From Pseudorhodobacter sp. (GTDB lineage: Bacteria; Pseudomonadota; Alphaproteobacteria; Rhodobacterales; Rhodobacteraceae), in assembly GCA_029254215.1 (NCBI GenBank), contig JAQWYA010000021.1, forward strand, positions 1 through 58,370: a stretch of DNA of 58,370 bases, given 5' to 3'. The stretch's first letter is position 1; each line of letters starts with the position of its first letter. Under the pieces are notes generated by a model, which worked only from the letters and a program-made list of their open reading frames with translations, did not search any database and was not told the origin of the DNA. Shown in pieces: positions 44,359 through 54,603 of this stretch. The translations under genes and the position numbers were made by a program.

Positions 44359-45033
44359 GTGCCTCTGCCTTCTCTTGTGATTTTTGATTGTGACGGTGTC
44401 TTGGTGGATAGCGAGATCCTGTCGGCGGATGTTCTGATCTCGGAACTGGCGGCGCTGAACATCCGGATCGACCGGGCGCATGTGCGCGCCAATTATGTCG
44501 GGCGCAGCTTTCCGACCGTGGCGCGCCTGATCAGTGAAGCCTTCGCCACCCCCCTGCCCGCCGATTTCGAGATGCGCTACCGCAATGCCCTGCTGGCACG
44601 GTTTGAAACGGATCTGTCAGCGACGCGTGGCGTCGATGCGATGCTGGCATCCTTGACGTTGCCGAAAGCGGTGGCCACATCCTCCAGCCCCCCACGGGTT
44701 GCACGGTCCTTGGCGATCACCGGGCTGGCGCGCCACTTTGGGGCCGATGTCTTTACCGCCTCACAAGTGCCGCGCGGCAAGCCTTTTCCCGACATCTTTC
44801 TGGCCGTGGCGGAGCGTTTCCAGACCCCTCCGGCCGAATGCCTCGTGATCGAGGACAGCCTGCCGGGAATTGAAGCCGGGCTTGCGGCGGGCATGACGGT
44901 GCTGGCCTATGTCGGGGGGAGCCATATGCGCGGGCAGGTCTTTGCGCCGCCTCCGGGTGTACGGACCTTTGACAATTGGGAAGATTTCCCGCAGTTCTTG
45001 GCCAACTGGAAAAGCTTGAAAGACCCTCAGTGA
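44359..45033 (+). CDS. HAD-superfamily phosphatase
   Basis: A 224-residue hydrolase of the beta-phosphoglucomutase/sugar-phosphatase type. Motif I is DCDGVLVDSE, with the SSSPPRVARSL motif II region, Lys in VPRGKPFPD and IEDSLPGIEAG motif IV. A GTG at 44359 gives the proper N-terminus (VPLPSLVIFDCDG); in-frame upstream starts would add unsupported residues. Its stop overlaps the regulator's GTG. Position ahead of the polyol operon suggests it dephosphorylates a sugar or polyol phosphate. Confidence 0.85.
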   Translation: MPLPSLVIFDCDGVLVDSEILSADVLISELAALNIRIDRAHVRANYVGRSFPTVARLISEAFATPLPADFEMRYRNALLARFETDLSATRGVDAMLASLTLPKAVATSSSPPRVARSLAITGLARHFGADVFTASQVPRGKPFPDIFLAVAERFQTPPAECLVIEDSLPGIEAGLAAGMTVLAYVGGSHMRGQVFAPPPGVRTFDNWEDFPQFLANWKSLKDPQ

Positions 45034-45989
45034 ACAGCGGACGCTTTACCCCGGAATCAGCGCGGCTTGATGATGCAGCCCGTGCGGCTTGGCTCTATTA
45101 TGTTGCTGGCAACACGCAGGATGAAATCGCGCGCAAGATGGGCGTGTCGCGGCAATCCGCGCAACGACTGGTGGCAACCGCCGTGGCCGAGCGGTTGGTA
45201 AAGGTGCGGCTGGATCATCCGATCGGGCGCTGCATGGATCTGGCAGAGGCGTTGACGAAAAAATACGCGCTGCAATCTTGTGAAATCGTCCCTTCCGACC
45301 CCGGCGCGCCAGATTTGCTGACAGGGGTCGCCATCGCCGCGGCGATTGAGTTGGAGCGGGTTCTGAAATCCCCCGAAGGCAAGATCATCGCACTTGGCAC
45401 GGGCCGCGCCCTGAAAGCCACGGTGGAACAGTTTCCCCGCATGACCAGCCCCCAGCACCGCATTGTCTCGCTTCTGGGCAATATGATGGCGGACGGTTCC
45501 GCCACGCCTTACAATGCCACCATCAGTCTGGCAGAGCGCGTCGGCGCCACGCATTACCCCTATCCGCTGCCGGTTCTGGCCAGCGATGCGGCCGAGTTGG
45601 AAAACCTGCACGGCCAAAGGGCGGTGCGCAACACGATAGCACTTTGCGGGCAGGCGGATTTCACGCTGGTGGGCATCGGGCAGATGGATCACTCCGCCCC
45701 TCTGTTTGTGGACGGGTTTGTCCCGGAAACCGAAATGCGAGAACTGGCTGCAGCCGGGGCCACGGGCGAGATCACCTCTTGGGTCTATGACAGCCATGGC
45801 GTGCTGATCGACTGCGCCTTTAACGCCCGTGTCGCCTCCGCCCCGCTGCCGAAAGCGGCGGATCGACGGGTGGTTGCAGTGGCTGTAGGAGCGGCAAAAC
45901 TGGCCGCGATTGATGCCGCCTGCCAAGGGCGACTTGTCAACGGGCTCATCACGAATGAGGCCACCGCCGAACTGCTTTTGGCGAAATAA
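45030..45989 (+). CDS. SorC-family transcriptional regulator of the polyol operon
   Basis: A 319-residue regulator. The N-terminal helix-turn-helix reads GNTQDEIARKMGVSRQSAQRLV; the remainder is the sugar-binding domain (GTGRALKATVEQF, and LVGIGQMDHSAPLFVDGF). SorC proteins bind phosphorylated sugars to change DNA binding. The GTG start overlaps the HAD stop (GTGA). It lies 144 bases before smoE, and the palindromes there are its probable sites. In R. sphaeroides an equivalent regulator sits next to the smo genes. Confidence 0.88.
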   Translation: MNSGRFTPESARLDDAARAAWLYYVAGNTQDEIARKMGVSRQSAQRLVATAVAERLVKVRLDHPIGRCMDLAEALTKKYALQSCEIVPSDPGAPDLLTGVAIAAAIELERVLKSPEGKIIALGTGRALKATVEQFPRMTSPQHRIVSLLGNMMADGSATPYNATISLAERVGATHYPYPLPVLASDAAELENLHGQRAVRNTIALCGQADFTLVGIGQMDHSAPLFVDGFVPETEMRELAAAGATGEITSWVYDSHGVLIDCAFNARVASAPLPKAADRRVVAVAVGAAKLAAIDAACQGRLVNGLITNEATAELLLAK

Positions 45990-46052
45990 CAGGCGATTTT
46001 CCTCTAAAATCAGGGCCTAAGCCTAACGCTGCATCGCGGCGACGATCCCCCA

Positions 46053-46082
46053 TTGACTCGAATCAACTATTTAATGAATATT
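46053..46082 (+). promoter_or_regulatory. Possible smoE promoter
   Basis: TTGACT at 46053-46058 is a fair -35 box, and an AT-rich GAATAT lies 17 bases on, a weak -10. It sits just before the operator motifs, so a repressor bound there would block it. Weakly supported. Confidence 0.35.
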
Positions 46083-46117
46083 TGCCCATGCACTAAGCAT
46101 TTGCCCACGGTGGGCAA
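46081..46117. promoter_or_regulatory. Operator of the polyol operon
   Basis: TTGCCCACGGTGGGCAA (46101-46117) is a perfect 17-bp palindrome with 8-bp arms around a central G. A half-site TTTGCCCA lies at 46081-46088, the same as at 46100-46107, 19 bases apart. This is the likely binding site of the upstream SorC regulator, 16 bases before the smoE start. Confidence 0.75.
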
Positions 46118-46133
46118 TCCTAGGGAGGAAAGC

Positions 46134-47438
46134 ATGAAACTAACCGTAAACGCCCTGTTGGGCGCAACAGCCCTTTGCACCGCATTTTCAGCCGCAAACG
46201 CCGAAACGCTGACCATTGCGACCGTGAACAACGGCGACATGATCCGGATGCAGGGCCTTACTGACGATTTCACCGCCAAGACCGGCCACACGGTTGAGTG
46301 GGTCACTTTGGAAGAGAACGTTCTGCGTCAGCGCGTCACGACCGACATCTCCACCAAAGGTGGTCAGTTCGACCTGATGACCATCGGCATGTACGAAACC
46401 CCGATCTGGGGCGCCAATGGCTGGCTCGTCCCGCTGAATGATCTGTCGGCTGAGTATAACGTTGACGACCTGCTTCCCGCGATGCGCAACGGCCTGTCGC
46501 ATGACGGCACGCTTTATGCCGCACCGTTCTACGGCGAAAGCTCGATGATCATGTACCGCACCGACCTGATGGAAAAAGCAGGTCTGGAAATGCCGAAGGC
46601 ACCGACCTGGCAGTTCATCCGTGAAGCAGCGGCAGCCATGACCGACCGTGCCGCCGACATCAACGGCATCTGCCTGCGCGGCAAAGCCGGTTGGGGCGAA
46701 GGCGGCGCGATCATCACTGTGACCGCGAACTCCTTCGGTGCACGCTGGTTCGACGAAGAGTGGAACGCCCAGTTCGACCAGCCCGAGTGGAAAGAGGCTT
46801 TGACCTTCTTCTCTGGCATGATGGGTGAATCCGGTCCCGCAGGCTATGCGACCAACGGTTTCAACGAAAACCTGTCGCTGTTCCAGCAGGGCAAGTGCGG
46901 CATGTGGATCGACGCGACTGTTGCGGCTTCCTTCGTGACCAACCCGAACGACTCGACCGTTGCTGACAAGGTTGGCTTCGCTCTGGCACCGAACTCCGAA
47001 GGTGTTGAGAAGCGTGCGAACTGGCTCTGGGCTTGGGCGCTGGGCATCCCGGCAGGTACTCAGAAAGAAGCGGCTGCCAAGCAGTTCATCGAATGGGCCA
47101 CCTCGACCAGCTACATCGAACTGGTTGCGGCGAAAGAAGGCTGGGCAAACGTTCCTCCGGGCGCGCGCACCTCGCTTTACGAGAACCCGAACTATCAGGC
47201 GGTTCCTTTCGCACAGATGACGCTTGACAGCATCCTTGCTGCCGACCCGAACAACCCGACCGTCAAGCCGGTTCCCTATGTGGGCATCCAGTTTGCCGCG
47301 ATCCCGGAGTTCGCAGGCATCGCCACCGAAGTCAGCCAGGAATTCTCGGCTGTCTATGCTGGCCAGCAGACGGTAGATGAGGCCCTTGCCAAAGCGCAGG
47401 CCCTCACCACTGACGCAATGGAAGCTGCAGGCTACTAA
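46134..47438 (+). CDS. smoE: Sorbitol/mannitol-binding protein
   Basis: A 434-residue periplasmic binding protein of a polyol ABC transporter, with a signal peptide ending near NAE (about residue 24). The TIATVNNGDMIRMQGL opening and the FNENLSLFQQGKCGMWIDAT region match R. sphaeroides SmoE-type proteins. It starts behind AGGGAGGAAA. It is the first gene of smoE-F-G-K-S-mtlK, and codon bias points to high expression. A hairpin after the stop separates it from the permease genes. Confidence 0.9.
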   Translation: MKLTVNALLGATALCTAFSAANAETLTIATVNNGDMIRMQGLTDDFTAKTGHTVEWVTLEENVLRQRVTTDISTKGGQFDLMTIGMYETPIWGANGWLVPLNDLSAEYNVDDLLPAMRNGLSHDGTLYAAPFYGESSMIMYRTDLMEKAGLEMPKAPTWQFIREAAAAMTDRAADINGICLRGKAGWGEGGAIITVTANSFGARWFDEEWNAQFDQPEWKEALTFFSGMMGESGPAGYATNGFNENLSLFQQGKCGMWIDATVAASFVTNPNDSTVADKVGFALAPNSEGVEKRANWLWAWALGIPAGTQKEAAAKQFIEWATSTSYIELVAAKEGWANVPPGARTSLYENPNYQAVPFAQMTLDSILAADPNNPTVKPVPYVGIQFAAIPEFAGIATEVSQEFSAVYAGQQTVDEALAKAQALTTDAMEAAGY

Positions 47439-47449
47439 GCTTCCTCCCG

Positions 47450-47490
47450 ATCAAGGGGCGGCAGGTTTCGCCGCCCCTTGATTCTTTCTC
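47450..47490 (+). terminator. Hairpin between smoE and smoF
   Basis: A perfect 13-bp stem (47450-47462 with 47470-47482) with a 7-base loop, followed by a TC-rich tract. It would stop part of transcription or protect the smoE message, giving more binding protein than permease, as often seen in such operons. Confidence 0.8.
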
Positions 47491-47552
47491 AGCTCCGAAA
47501 ATCGTGACAACGTTGCTGATGGCCCAAGGCTGTCAACAGAGGAGATTTGTCC

Positions 47553-48419
47553 ATGGCGACCAAGCAATCCCGATCCGCTGCCCGAATTATGTTGGCCCCC
47601 GCCGTCATCCTGCTGTTGGGCTGGATGCTTGTGCCTCTGGTCATGACCCTGTGGTTCTCGTTCCGGCAGTATCTGCCCCTGCGCGGCGGAGATCAGGGCT
47701 TTGTCGGCTTCGACAACTATATCCGTTTTATCAGCTCCAGCTCATTCTGGCCCAGCGTGCAGACAACGCTGATCATCGTCGGCGGCGTTCTTGCCATCAC
47801 GGTGGTTCTGGGGGTCGTCCTGGCGCTGCTGCTGGACCAGCCAATGTGGGGACAGGGGATTGTCCGCATTCTGGTGATCGCGCCCTTCTTCGTCATGCCG
47901 ACGGTTTCGGCGCTGGTGTGGAAAAACATGTTCATGGACCCGGTGAACGGCCTCTTCGCCCATGTCTGGAAATTTTTCGGCGCAACGCCGGTTGAATGGC
48001 TTAGCCAAGCCTCAATGCAGTCGATCATCATGATTGTCAGCTGGCAGTGGCTGCCCTTTGCAACGCTGATCCTGCTGACCGCCGTACAATCGCTGGACAG
48101 CGAGCAGTTGGAGGCCGCCGAAATGGATGGCGCGCCGTTCAGAAGCCGCTTTTGGTATCTGATCCTGCCGCATCTGGCCCGCGCCATCACCATCGTGGTG
48201 CTGATCCAGACCATCTTCCTGCTTTCGATCTTTGCCGAAATCTTCGTCACCACCGGCGGTGCCTTCGGTACGAGAACCCTCTCCTACCTGATCTTCCAGC
48301 GCGTGCTGGAAAGCCAGAATATCGGGCTCGGGTCCGCAGGCGGGGTCTATGCCATCATTCTTGCCAATATCGTTGCGATCTTCCTGATGCGCATCGTCGG
48401 CAAAAACCTGGACGCGTGA
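47553..48419 (+). CDS. smoF: Polyol ABC transporter permease
   Basis: A 288-residue permease with about six membrane segments. The EAA-type motif EAAEMDGAPFRSRFWYLILP is clear, and the LVPLVMTLWFSFRQYLPLRG opening fits the MalF/UgpA-like group. The ATG at 47553 follows AGAGGAG by seven bases. It pairs with smoG, 10 bases downstream. Confidence 0.9.
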   Translation: MATKQSRSAARIMLAPAVILLLGWMLVPLVMTLWFSFRQYLPLRGGDQGFVGFDNYIRFISSSSFWPSVQTTLIIVGGVLAITVVLGVVLALLLDQPMWGQGIVRILVIAPFFVMPTVSALVWKNMFMDPVNGLFAHVWKFFGATPVEWLSQASMQSIIMIVSWQWLPFATLILLTAVQSLDSEQLEAAEMDGAPFRSRFWYLILPHLARAITIVVLIQTIFLLSIFAEIFVTTGGAFGTRTLSYLIFQRVLESQNIGLGSAGGVYAIILANIVAIFLMRIVGKNLDA

Positions 48420-48429
48420 GGATCACATC

Positions 48430-49260
48430 ATGGCTCGTGCTGTAACAAACAATCGCAAGGCGCTAAACACCGCCATCGCTTGGGCAATCGGTCTTTTGAT
48501 CTTTTTCCCGATCCTGTGGACCATCCTGACCAGCTTCAAGACCGAAGCGCAGGCCATCAGCGACCCGCCGGTGTTTCTGTTCTTTGACTGGACGCTGGAA
48601 AACTATGCCGTCGTGCAGGAGCGCTCCAACTACGCGCGGTTCTTGTGGAACTCCATCATCATCGCGGGCGGCTCGACCATTCTGGGTCTGATCATCGCGG
48701 TGCCTGCCGCCTGGTCCATGGCCTTCGTGCCGTCCAAGCGGACGAAAGACATCCTTTTGTGGATGCTGTCGACCAAGATGCTGCCGGCAGTTGGTGTTCT
48801 TTACCCGATCTATCTTTTGTTCATCGAGTTGGGGCTTCTGGATACCCGCATCGGGCTTGTCGTGGTTCTGATGCTGATCAACCTACCGATCATCGTCTGG
48901 ATGCTGTACACCTACTTCAAGGAAATCCCCGGCGAAATTCTGGAAGCCGCGCGGATGGACGGGGCGAGCCTCAAGGATGAGATCCTTTATGTGCTGACCC
49001 CGATGGCGGTGCCCGGTATCGCCTCGACCCTTTTGTTGAACTTCATCCTTGCCTGGAACGAAGCCTTCTGGACGCTGAACCTGACGGCGGCCCAAGCGGC
49101 GCCTCTGACGGCCTTCATCGCCAGCTATTCTTCGCCTGAGGGTCTGTTCTACGCCAAGCTGAGCGCGGCCTCGACCATGGCCATCGCGCCGATCCTCATC
49201 ATGGGCTGGTTCAGCCAGAAACAACTTGTCCGCGGCCTGACCTTTGGCGCTGTGAAATAA
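48430..49260 (+). CDS. smoG: Polyol ABC transporter permease
   Basis: A 276-residue permease with six membrane segments. The coupling motif EAARMDGASLKDEILYVLTP and LNFILAWNEAFWTLNLT are characteristic of MalG-like partners. It forms the channel with SmoF and contacts SmoK. Ends 12 bases before smoK. Confidence 0.9.
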   Translation: MARAVTNNRKALNTAIAWAIGLLIFFPILWTILTSFKTEAQAISDPPVFLFFDWTLENYAVVQERSNYARFLWNSIIIAGGSTILGLIIAVPAAWSMAFVPSKRTKDILLWMLSTKMLPAVGVLYPIYLLFIELGLLDTRIGLVVVLMLINLPIIVWMLYTYFKEIPGEILEAARMDGASLKDEILYVLTPMAVPGIASTLLLNFILAWNEAFWTLNLTAAQAAPLTAFIASYSSPEGLFYAKLSAASTMAIAPILIMGWFSQKQLVRGLTFGAVK

Positions 49261-49272
49261 GGAAAACGACAC

Positions 49273-50274
49273 ATGGGACGTATTACTCTTGATAAAGTTG
49301 CCAAGCGGTTCGGTGATGTCGAAGTCATCCCGCCACTGGACCTGACCATTGAGGACGGGGAGTTCGTTGTGTTCGTCGGCCCTTCGGGCTGCGGTAAATC
49401 CACGCTTCTGCGCCTGATCGCAGGGTTGGAGGACGTGTCGGCGGGCCAAATCCGGATCAACGGAAATGACGCGACGATGACCCCGCCCGCCAAGCGCGGC
49501 CTCGCTATGGTGTTCCAATCCTACGCGCTTTACCCGCATATGAGCGTGCGCAAGAACATCGCCTTCCCGCTGAAAATGGCGGGCGTCGATCAGGCTACTC
49601 AAGACGCCAAGATCGAGGCTGCCGCGAAGGCCCTGAACCTGACCGCCTATCTGGACCGCCGTCCGGGCCAGCTTTCGGGCGGGCAGCGTCAGCGGGTGGC
49701 GATTGGCCGCGCGATTGTGCGCGAACCCGATGCCTTCCTGTTTGACGAACCGCTGTCAAACCTGGATGCGGCCTTGCGCGTGAACATGCGTCTGGAAATC
49801 TCGGAACTGCACAACACGCTGAAAACCACGATGATCTATGTGACCCATGATCAGGTGGAAGCCATGACCATGGCCGACAAGATCGTCGTGCTTCAGGCCG
49901 GTAATATCGAGCAGGTCGGCTCTCCGCTGGAACTGTACCACAAGCCGCGCAACGCCTTTGTGGCAGGCTTCATCGGCAGCCCCAAGATGAACCTTGTTCC
50001 CGGCAGCACCGCCAATGACAGCAGCCACACCTTCGGCATCCGGCCAGAGCATCTGGACATCTCGGACAGCGAAGGCCTGTGGCATGGCGTTGTTGGCGTG
50101 TCGGAACACCTTGGCTCTGACACGTTCCTGCGGGTCACCGTTCCGGGCATGGAAGAGCATCTGACCGTCCGGGCCAACGGGGACATTCCGCTGCGCCATG
50201 GCGACAAGGTTTACCTCACGCCTCAGGCCGACAAGGTGCATCGGTTCGACAGCAAGGGGCTGCGGATCGAATGA
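49273..50274 (+). CDS. smoK: Polyol ABC transporter ATPase
   Basis: A 333-residue MalK/UgpC-type ATPase. Walker A GPSGCGKS (36-43), Q-loop [10 protein letters not shown], signature LSGGQ (134-138) and Walker [14 protein letters not shown] are intact. The C-terminal ~100 residues form the TOBE regulatory domain. Its stop overlaps the smoS start (ATGA), tying transport to metabolism. Confidence 0.93.
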   Translation: MGRITLDKVAKRFGDVEVIPPLDLTIEDGEFVVFVGPSGCGKSTLLRLIAGLEDVSAGQIRINGNDATMTPPAKRGLAMVFQSYALYPHMSVRKNIAFPLKMAGVDQATQDAKIEAAAKALNLTAYLDRRPGQLSGGQRQRVAIGRAIVREPDAFLFDEPLSNLDAALRVNMRLEISELHNTLKTTMIYVTHDQVEAMTMADKIVVLQAGNIEQVGSPLELYHKPRNAFVAGFIGSPKMNLVPGSTANDSSHTFGIRPEHLDISDSEGLWHGVVGVSEHLGSDTFLRVTVPGMEEHLTVRANGDIPLRHGDKVYLTPQADKVHRFDSKGLRIE

Positions 50275-51044
50275 CGCGACTTGCCGGAAAATCCGCGCTG
50301 ATCACGGGGGCGGCCCGCGGAATCGGGTTCGCCTTCGCCAAGGCCTATCTTGCCGAAGGGGCGCGGGTTGCGATTGCGGACATAAATCTGGAAGAGGCCG
50401 GGAAAGCGGCGGCCTCTTTGGGCGAGGGGGCAATCGCGGTTGCCTTGGATGTCTCGGATCAGGCCAGCATAGACGCTTGCGTCGCGCAAGTGGCGGCGGA
50501 ACTGGACGGGATCGATATCCTGATCAACAACGCCGCCCTGTTCGAGGCCGCGCCGATCGCCGAGATCACGCGCGCCTCTTATGACAAGCTGTTCGCCGTG
50601 AATGTCGGCGGCACCTTGTTCATGCTGCAAGCCGTGGCGCGCCACATGATCGCGCGCGGCCAAGGCGGCAAGATCATCAACATGGCCTCGCAGGCCGGTC
50701 GGCGTGGCGAGGCGCTGGTGGGCGTTTACTGCGCCACGAAGGCCGCGGTGATCAGCCTGACCCAATCGGCGGGCCTTGATCTGATCAAGCATCGGATCAA
50801 CGTCAATGCGATCGCGCCCGGCGTGGTCGATGGCGCGCATTGGGACGGGGTGGACGCGCATTTTGCCCGGCTCGAAGGGCTGCCCCCCGGCGAGAAGAAA
50901 CGGCAGGTCGGTGCCGCAGTGCCTTACGGGCGCATGGGCACGGCCGAAGATCTGACGGGCATGGCGATCTTTCTGGCCTCTTCGGAGGCCGAATACATCG
51001 TCGCCCAAACTTACAACGTCGATGGCGGGAATTGGATGAGCTGA
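50271..51044 (+). CDS. smoS: Sorbitol dehydrogenase (short-chain type)
   Basis: A 257-residue NAD-dependent SDR enzyme oxidising sorbitol to fructose. [10 protein letters not shown] binds the cofactor, NNAAL is present, and the catalytic YCATK (Tyr-x-x-x-Lys) follows. It resembles the R. sphaeroides enzyme (SmoS/PolS). Overlaps smoK at its start and mtlK at its end (TGATG). Confidence 0.92.
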   Translation: MTRLAGKSALITGAARGIGFAFAKAYLAEGARVAIADINLEEAGKAAASLGEGAIAVALDVSDQASIDACVAQVAAELDGIDILINNAALFEAAPIAEITRASYDKLFAVNVGGTLFMLQAVARHMIARGQGGKIINMASQAGRRGEALVGVYCATKAAVISLTQSAGLDLIKHRINVNAIAPGVVDGAHWDGVDAHFARLEGLPPGEKKRQVGAAVPYGRMGTAEDLTGMAIFLASSEAEYIVAQTYNVDGGNWMS

Positions 51045-52510
51045 TGGCACAGAACCTCAACACTGCGGCACTGGCCGCCCTGCCCTCTGGCGTTGCCGGC
51101 CCCGGTTATGACCGGGCGGCTTTGACGCCCGGAATTGTTCATGTCGGCATCGGCAATTTTCATCGGGCCCATATGGCGGTTTATCTGGACCGCTTGTTTG
51201 CCATGGGCGAAGGCTATGACTGGGCGATCTGCGGCGCAGGCGTGCGCCCCGGCGATGCGGTCATGCGCGAGAAGCTGGCCGGACAGGACAATCTGACCAC
51301 CGTGGTCGAACTTGACCCCAAGGGGCTGAGCGCTTGCGTGATCGGCTCCATGGTGGAGTTCACCGAGGTGGACGCCGCAAAGACCATTGCGCGGATGACC
51401 GACCCAGCGATTCGCATCGTGTCGATGACGATCACCGAAGGCGGGTATTACGTTGACGCCACCACCAACGGCTTTGACGCGGCCCATCCCGATATGCGTG
51501 CCGATGCCGCCAATCCGGACGCGCCGAAATCGGTGTTCGGCATGATCCTCTCCGCGCTTCGCGCGCGTCGCGAGGCTGGCGTCGCGCCCTTTACCGTCAT
51601 GTCTTGTGACAACCTGCCGGAAAACGGCCATGTCTGCGCCCGCACGACAATTGGCCTTGCCCGCCTGTCGGACCCCGCCTTCGCAGATTGGATCGCCGCG
51701 CATGTGGCCTTCCCCAGCTCCATGGTTGATTGCATCACGCCCGCCACCTCGGACCGGGAACGCGCCATGGTGGCCGACCGCTTTGGGCTGACCGATGCCG
51801 TGCCTGTCGCCTGTGAGCCGTTCCGCCAATGGGTGATGGAAGACCACTTCCCCCAAGGCCGCCCCGCGCTGGAAAAAGTCGGCGTGGAATTCGTGCAGGA
51901 TGTCGCCAAGTATGAGCTGATGAAGCTGCGCATTCTGAACGGGGGCCATGCGGCCATCGCTTATCCCGGCGCGCTGCTGGGGCATCATTTCGTGCATGAC
52001 GCCATGGCCGACCCGCAGATCAACCGCTGGCTGTCAGCCCTGCAAACCCGCGAGATCATCCCGACCCTCCCCGCCATTCCGGGCGTTGATTTCGGGGCCT
52101 ATCAGGCCAAGATCATTGACCGTTTCTCAAACCCCGAGATCGGAGACACGATCCCGCGGCTGTGCCACGACGGCTCCAACCGTCAGCCGAAGTTCATCCT
52201 GCCAACGCTTCGGGACGCTTTGGCACAGGGGACGCCTGCCGAAGGTTTGGCGCTGGAAGTGGCGCTTTGGTGCCGCTATTGCGCCGGAACCGATGAAAAC
52301 GGCACGGATTTTGGCCCGAATGATGCCAGCCACGCGGATCTGAAGGCCCGCGCCCTTGCCGCGCGTCAGGATCCATTGGCGTTCCTGTCCAATACCACCG
52401 TGTTCGGTGATCTGGGACAGAACGCAAGCTTCGCGGACAGCTTTGACCGCCTGCTTGAGGCGCTTTGGCGCGATGGCGTCCGCGAGACGTTGCGCAGCTA
52501 CGCCAAGTAA
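51044..52510 (+). CDS. mtlK: Mannitol 2-dehydrogenase
   Basis: A 488-residue member of the polyol-specific long-chain dehydrogenase family. GIGNFHRAHMAVYLD near the N-terminus, TITEGGYY, and the catalytic-region motif KLRILNGGHAAIAYPG fit MtlK/MtlD-type enzymes oxidising D-mannitol to fructose. It begins inside the smoS stop and is the last gene of the operon; a fructokinase or xylulokinase gene does not follow. Fructose would need kinase from elsewhere. Confidence 0.92.
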   Translation: MAQNLNTAALAALPSGVAGPGYDRAALTPGIVHVGIGNFHRAHMAVYLDRLFAMGEGYDWAICGAGVRPGDAVMREKLAGQDNLTTVVELDPKGLSACVIGSMVEFTEVDAAKTIARMTDPAIRIVSMTITEGGYYVDATTNGFDAAHPDMRADAANPDAPKSVFGMILSALRARREAGVAPFTVMSCDNLPENGHVCARTTIGLARLSDPAFADWIAAHVAFPSSMVDCITPATSDRERAMVADRFGLTDAVPVACEPFRQWVMEDHFPQGRPALEKVGVEFVQDVAKYELMKLRILNGGHAAIAYPGALLGHHFVHDAMADPQINRWLSALQTREIIPTLPAIPGVDFGAYQAKIIDRFSNPEIGDTIPRLCHDGSNRQPKFILPTLRDALAQGTPAEGLALEVALWCRYCAGTDENGTDFGPNDASHADLKARALAARQDPLAFLSNTTVFGDLGQNASFADSFDRLLEALWRDGVRETLRSYAK

Positions 52511-52531
52511 CCCAAGCTGCCCCCGAAAGAT

Positions 52532-52564
52532 CAAGGCCCGAGGGAACGGTTCCCTCGGGCCTTG
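52532..52564. terminator. Terminator between mtlK and purN
   Basis: A perfect 15-bp stem (52532-52546 with 52550-52564) and 3-base loop, with a short T-rich run after it. It separates the converging polyol and purine transcripts. Confidence 0.88.
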
Positions 52565-52612
52565 GTGTTTCAAGCTGCCGATTTCCGCAGACACGGGGCG
52601 GCGAATCGCGCC

Positions 52613-53200
52613 TTAAAGTTCCAGCAAGCCCTTGGTTCCGGTTGCGAAACGGCGCAGCACGGCCGGGTAAAGCTGATGCTCTTTGAACAAGACCCGCTGC
52701 GCGAGCGTTTCGGCAGTGTCGCCAAACAGCACAGGCACCGTCGCACGGCCCAGAACCGGGCCATCATCCAGCACGGCCGTCACCTCATGGACCGAGCAGC
52801 CCGCCTCTGTGTCGCCTGCCGCCAAGGCGCGGGCATGGGTGTGCAGGCCCGGATATTTCGGCAAAAGCGAGGGGTGGATATTCAGCATCTGCCCCTCAAA
52901 CCGCGCCACAAAGGCCGGGGTCAGCACCCGCATGAAGCCCGCAAGGCACAGAATATCTGGCTTGGCCGCCAACAGCGGCCCCAGCAAAGCCGCCTCAAAC
53001 GCCGCGCGATCCTTGCCAAAGGGGCGGTGATCCACGGCGGCGGTGGCGATGCCCATTTCGGCCGCCCGCTGCAATCCACCCGCCTCAGGATCGTTGGAGG
53101 CCACCAGAACCGGGCGGCAGGGATGATCCCCCACCATATCCCGACACAGCGCCACCATATTGGAACCCCCACCCGACAGGAGGATCGCGACCCGTTTCAC
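52613..53200 (-). CDS. purN: Phosphoribosylglycinamide formyltransferase
   Basis: A 195-residue enzyme transferring formyl from 10-formyl-THF to GAR in purine synthesis. [11 protein letters not shown] opens the fold, and the [16 protein letters not shown] motif carries the catalytic His and Asn, with [16 protein letters not shown] after it. The start is a GTG overlapping the purM stop (GTGA). Conserved purM-purN pair. Confidence 0.95.
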   Translation of the reverse strand: MKRVAILLSGGGSNMVALCRDMVGDHPCRPVLVASNDPEAGGLQRAAEMGIATAAVDHRPFGKDRAAFEAALLGPLLAAKPDILCLAGFMRVLTPAFVARFEGQMLNIHPSLLPKYPGLHTHARALAAGDTEAGCSVHEVTAVLDDGPVLGRATVPVLFGDTAETLAQRVLFKEHQLYPAVLRRFATGTKGLLEL

Positions 53201-54237
53201 AAAAGCGCACCCTTGTAGATCACGCCCTCACCCGGAACCACGCGGCCCATCGCGATCACCGTCTCGCCCGCGTCGCGCAGGAGCGCGCTGAGCGCCTCGG
53301 CCCGGTCCGCGCGGACCACGAGCATCATGCCGACGCCGCAGTTGAAGGTCTTGAGCAGCTCCGATTCGGACATTTCGGCCGTTTCCGCCAGCCAGCGGAA
53401 CACCGGCGGCAGGTCCCAGGCGTCCAGATCAATCTCGCAGGCCAGGCCTTCGGGGATGACGCGGGGCGGGTTTTCGGTCAATCCGCCGCCCGTGATATGG
53501 GCCAATGCCTGCACGCCCCCGGCGCGCACAGCCGCCAAGGCCTGTTTGACATAAAGCCGGGTCGGGGCCAGCAAGGCCGCCCCCAGCGAGCCTTCCGCGA
53601 ACGGGCAGGCCGCATCCCAGCCAAGACCCGAGGTTTCGACCACTTTGCGCACAAAGGAATAGCCGTTGGAATGAACCCCATCCGAGGCGAGGCCCAAAAG
53701 CACATCTCCCTCGGCCACGCCATCGGGAAGGGCGCAGCCCCGCTCCATCGCGCCAACAGCAAAGCCCGCCAGATCAAAATCGCCGCCATGATACATGCCC
53801 GGCATTTCAGCGGTTTCGCCACCAATCAACGCACAGCCCGACGCGGCGCAGCCCGAGGCAATGCCTTCAATGATGCGGGTGGCCTGATCGACATCCAGCT
53901 TGCCGGTTGCGAAATAATCCAGAAAGAACAAGGGCTCAGCCCCCTGACAGACCAGATCGTTGACGCACATCGCCACCAGATCGATCCCGATCGTATCGAC
54001 ATTGCCCGTATCAATCGCGATGCGCAGTTTGGTGCCGACCCCATCCGTCGCCGCCACCAGAATCGGATCGGTGTAGCCCGCGGCCTTGAGGTCGAACAAA
54101 GCCCCGAACCCGCCCAGCCCAGAAAGTGTTCCCGCCCGACTGGTGCGCTTGGCGGCAGGTTTGATCCGCTCTACCAGTGCATTGCCCGCGTCGATGTCCA
54201 CGCCGGCATCGGCATAGGTCAAACCGTTCTTGCTCAT
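53197..54237 (-). CDS. purM: Phosphoribosylformylglycinamidine cyclo-ligase
   Basis: A 346-residue AIR synthetase. [14 protein letters not shown] opens the chain, the GVGTKLRIA and [17 protein letters not shown] motifs line the ATP site, and [14 protein letters not shown] and [18 protein letters not shown] are unmistakable. Translated with purN by overlap. It is preceded by a gap of about 280 bases holding its promoter. Confidence 0.96.
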   Translation of the reverse strand: MSKNGLTYADAGVDIDAGNALVERIKPAAKRTSRAGTLSGLGGFGALFDLKAAGYTDPILVAATDGVGTKLRIAIDTGNVDTIGIDLVAMCVNDLVCQGAEPLFFLDYFATGKLDVDQATRIIEGIASGCAASGCALIGGETAEMPGMYHGGDFDLAGFAVGAMERGCALPDGVAEGDVLLGLASDGVHSNGYSFVRKVVETSGLGWDAACPFAEGSLGAALLAPTRLYVKQALAAVRAGGVQALAHITGGGLTENPPRVIPEGLACEIDLDAWDLPPVFRWLAETAEMSESELLKTFNCGVGMMLVVRADRAEALSALLRDAGETVIAMGRVVPGEGVIYKGALL

Positions 54238-54516
54238 CTTGAAACCCCCAAGGTTTGCCCCCGAAAGCCATGCGGGGCCTGATTTACGCCTGCCTTAGAC
54301 GATCCGCCCCAAAGGCACAATAAAACGAAAGCGGGAATAGCACAAAAGCGCTGCCTGAAACCGTCTTGGGGGCAAAAAGCGGCGCCCTCCCCCCCTTCAT
54401 CGCGGCACAAAAGGGGCATTTGGCCCGCGGCCCTGACGGGTTTTGCCCGCAAAGCCCCCAAAAGCGCGAAGGGCCCCTTGTTTCCAAGGAGCCCTGCGCA
54501 TCGACTTAGGGTCAGT

Positions 54517-54603
54517 TGGTGCGGTCGAGAAGACTCGAACTTCCACTCCGGTTAAAGAACAGCGACCTCAACGCTGCGCGTCTACCAATTCCGCCACGAC
54601 CGC
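54517..54603 (-). tRNA. tRNA-Leu (anticodon GAG)
   Basis: Read from 54603 to 54517. GCGGTCG pairs with CGACCGC, followed by A and an encoded CCA. The anticodon loop TTGAGGT shows GAG. The long variable arm is that of a class II leucine tRNA. Confidence 0.96.
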
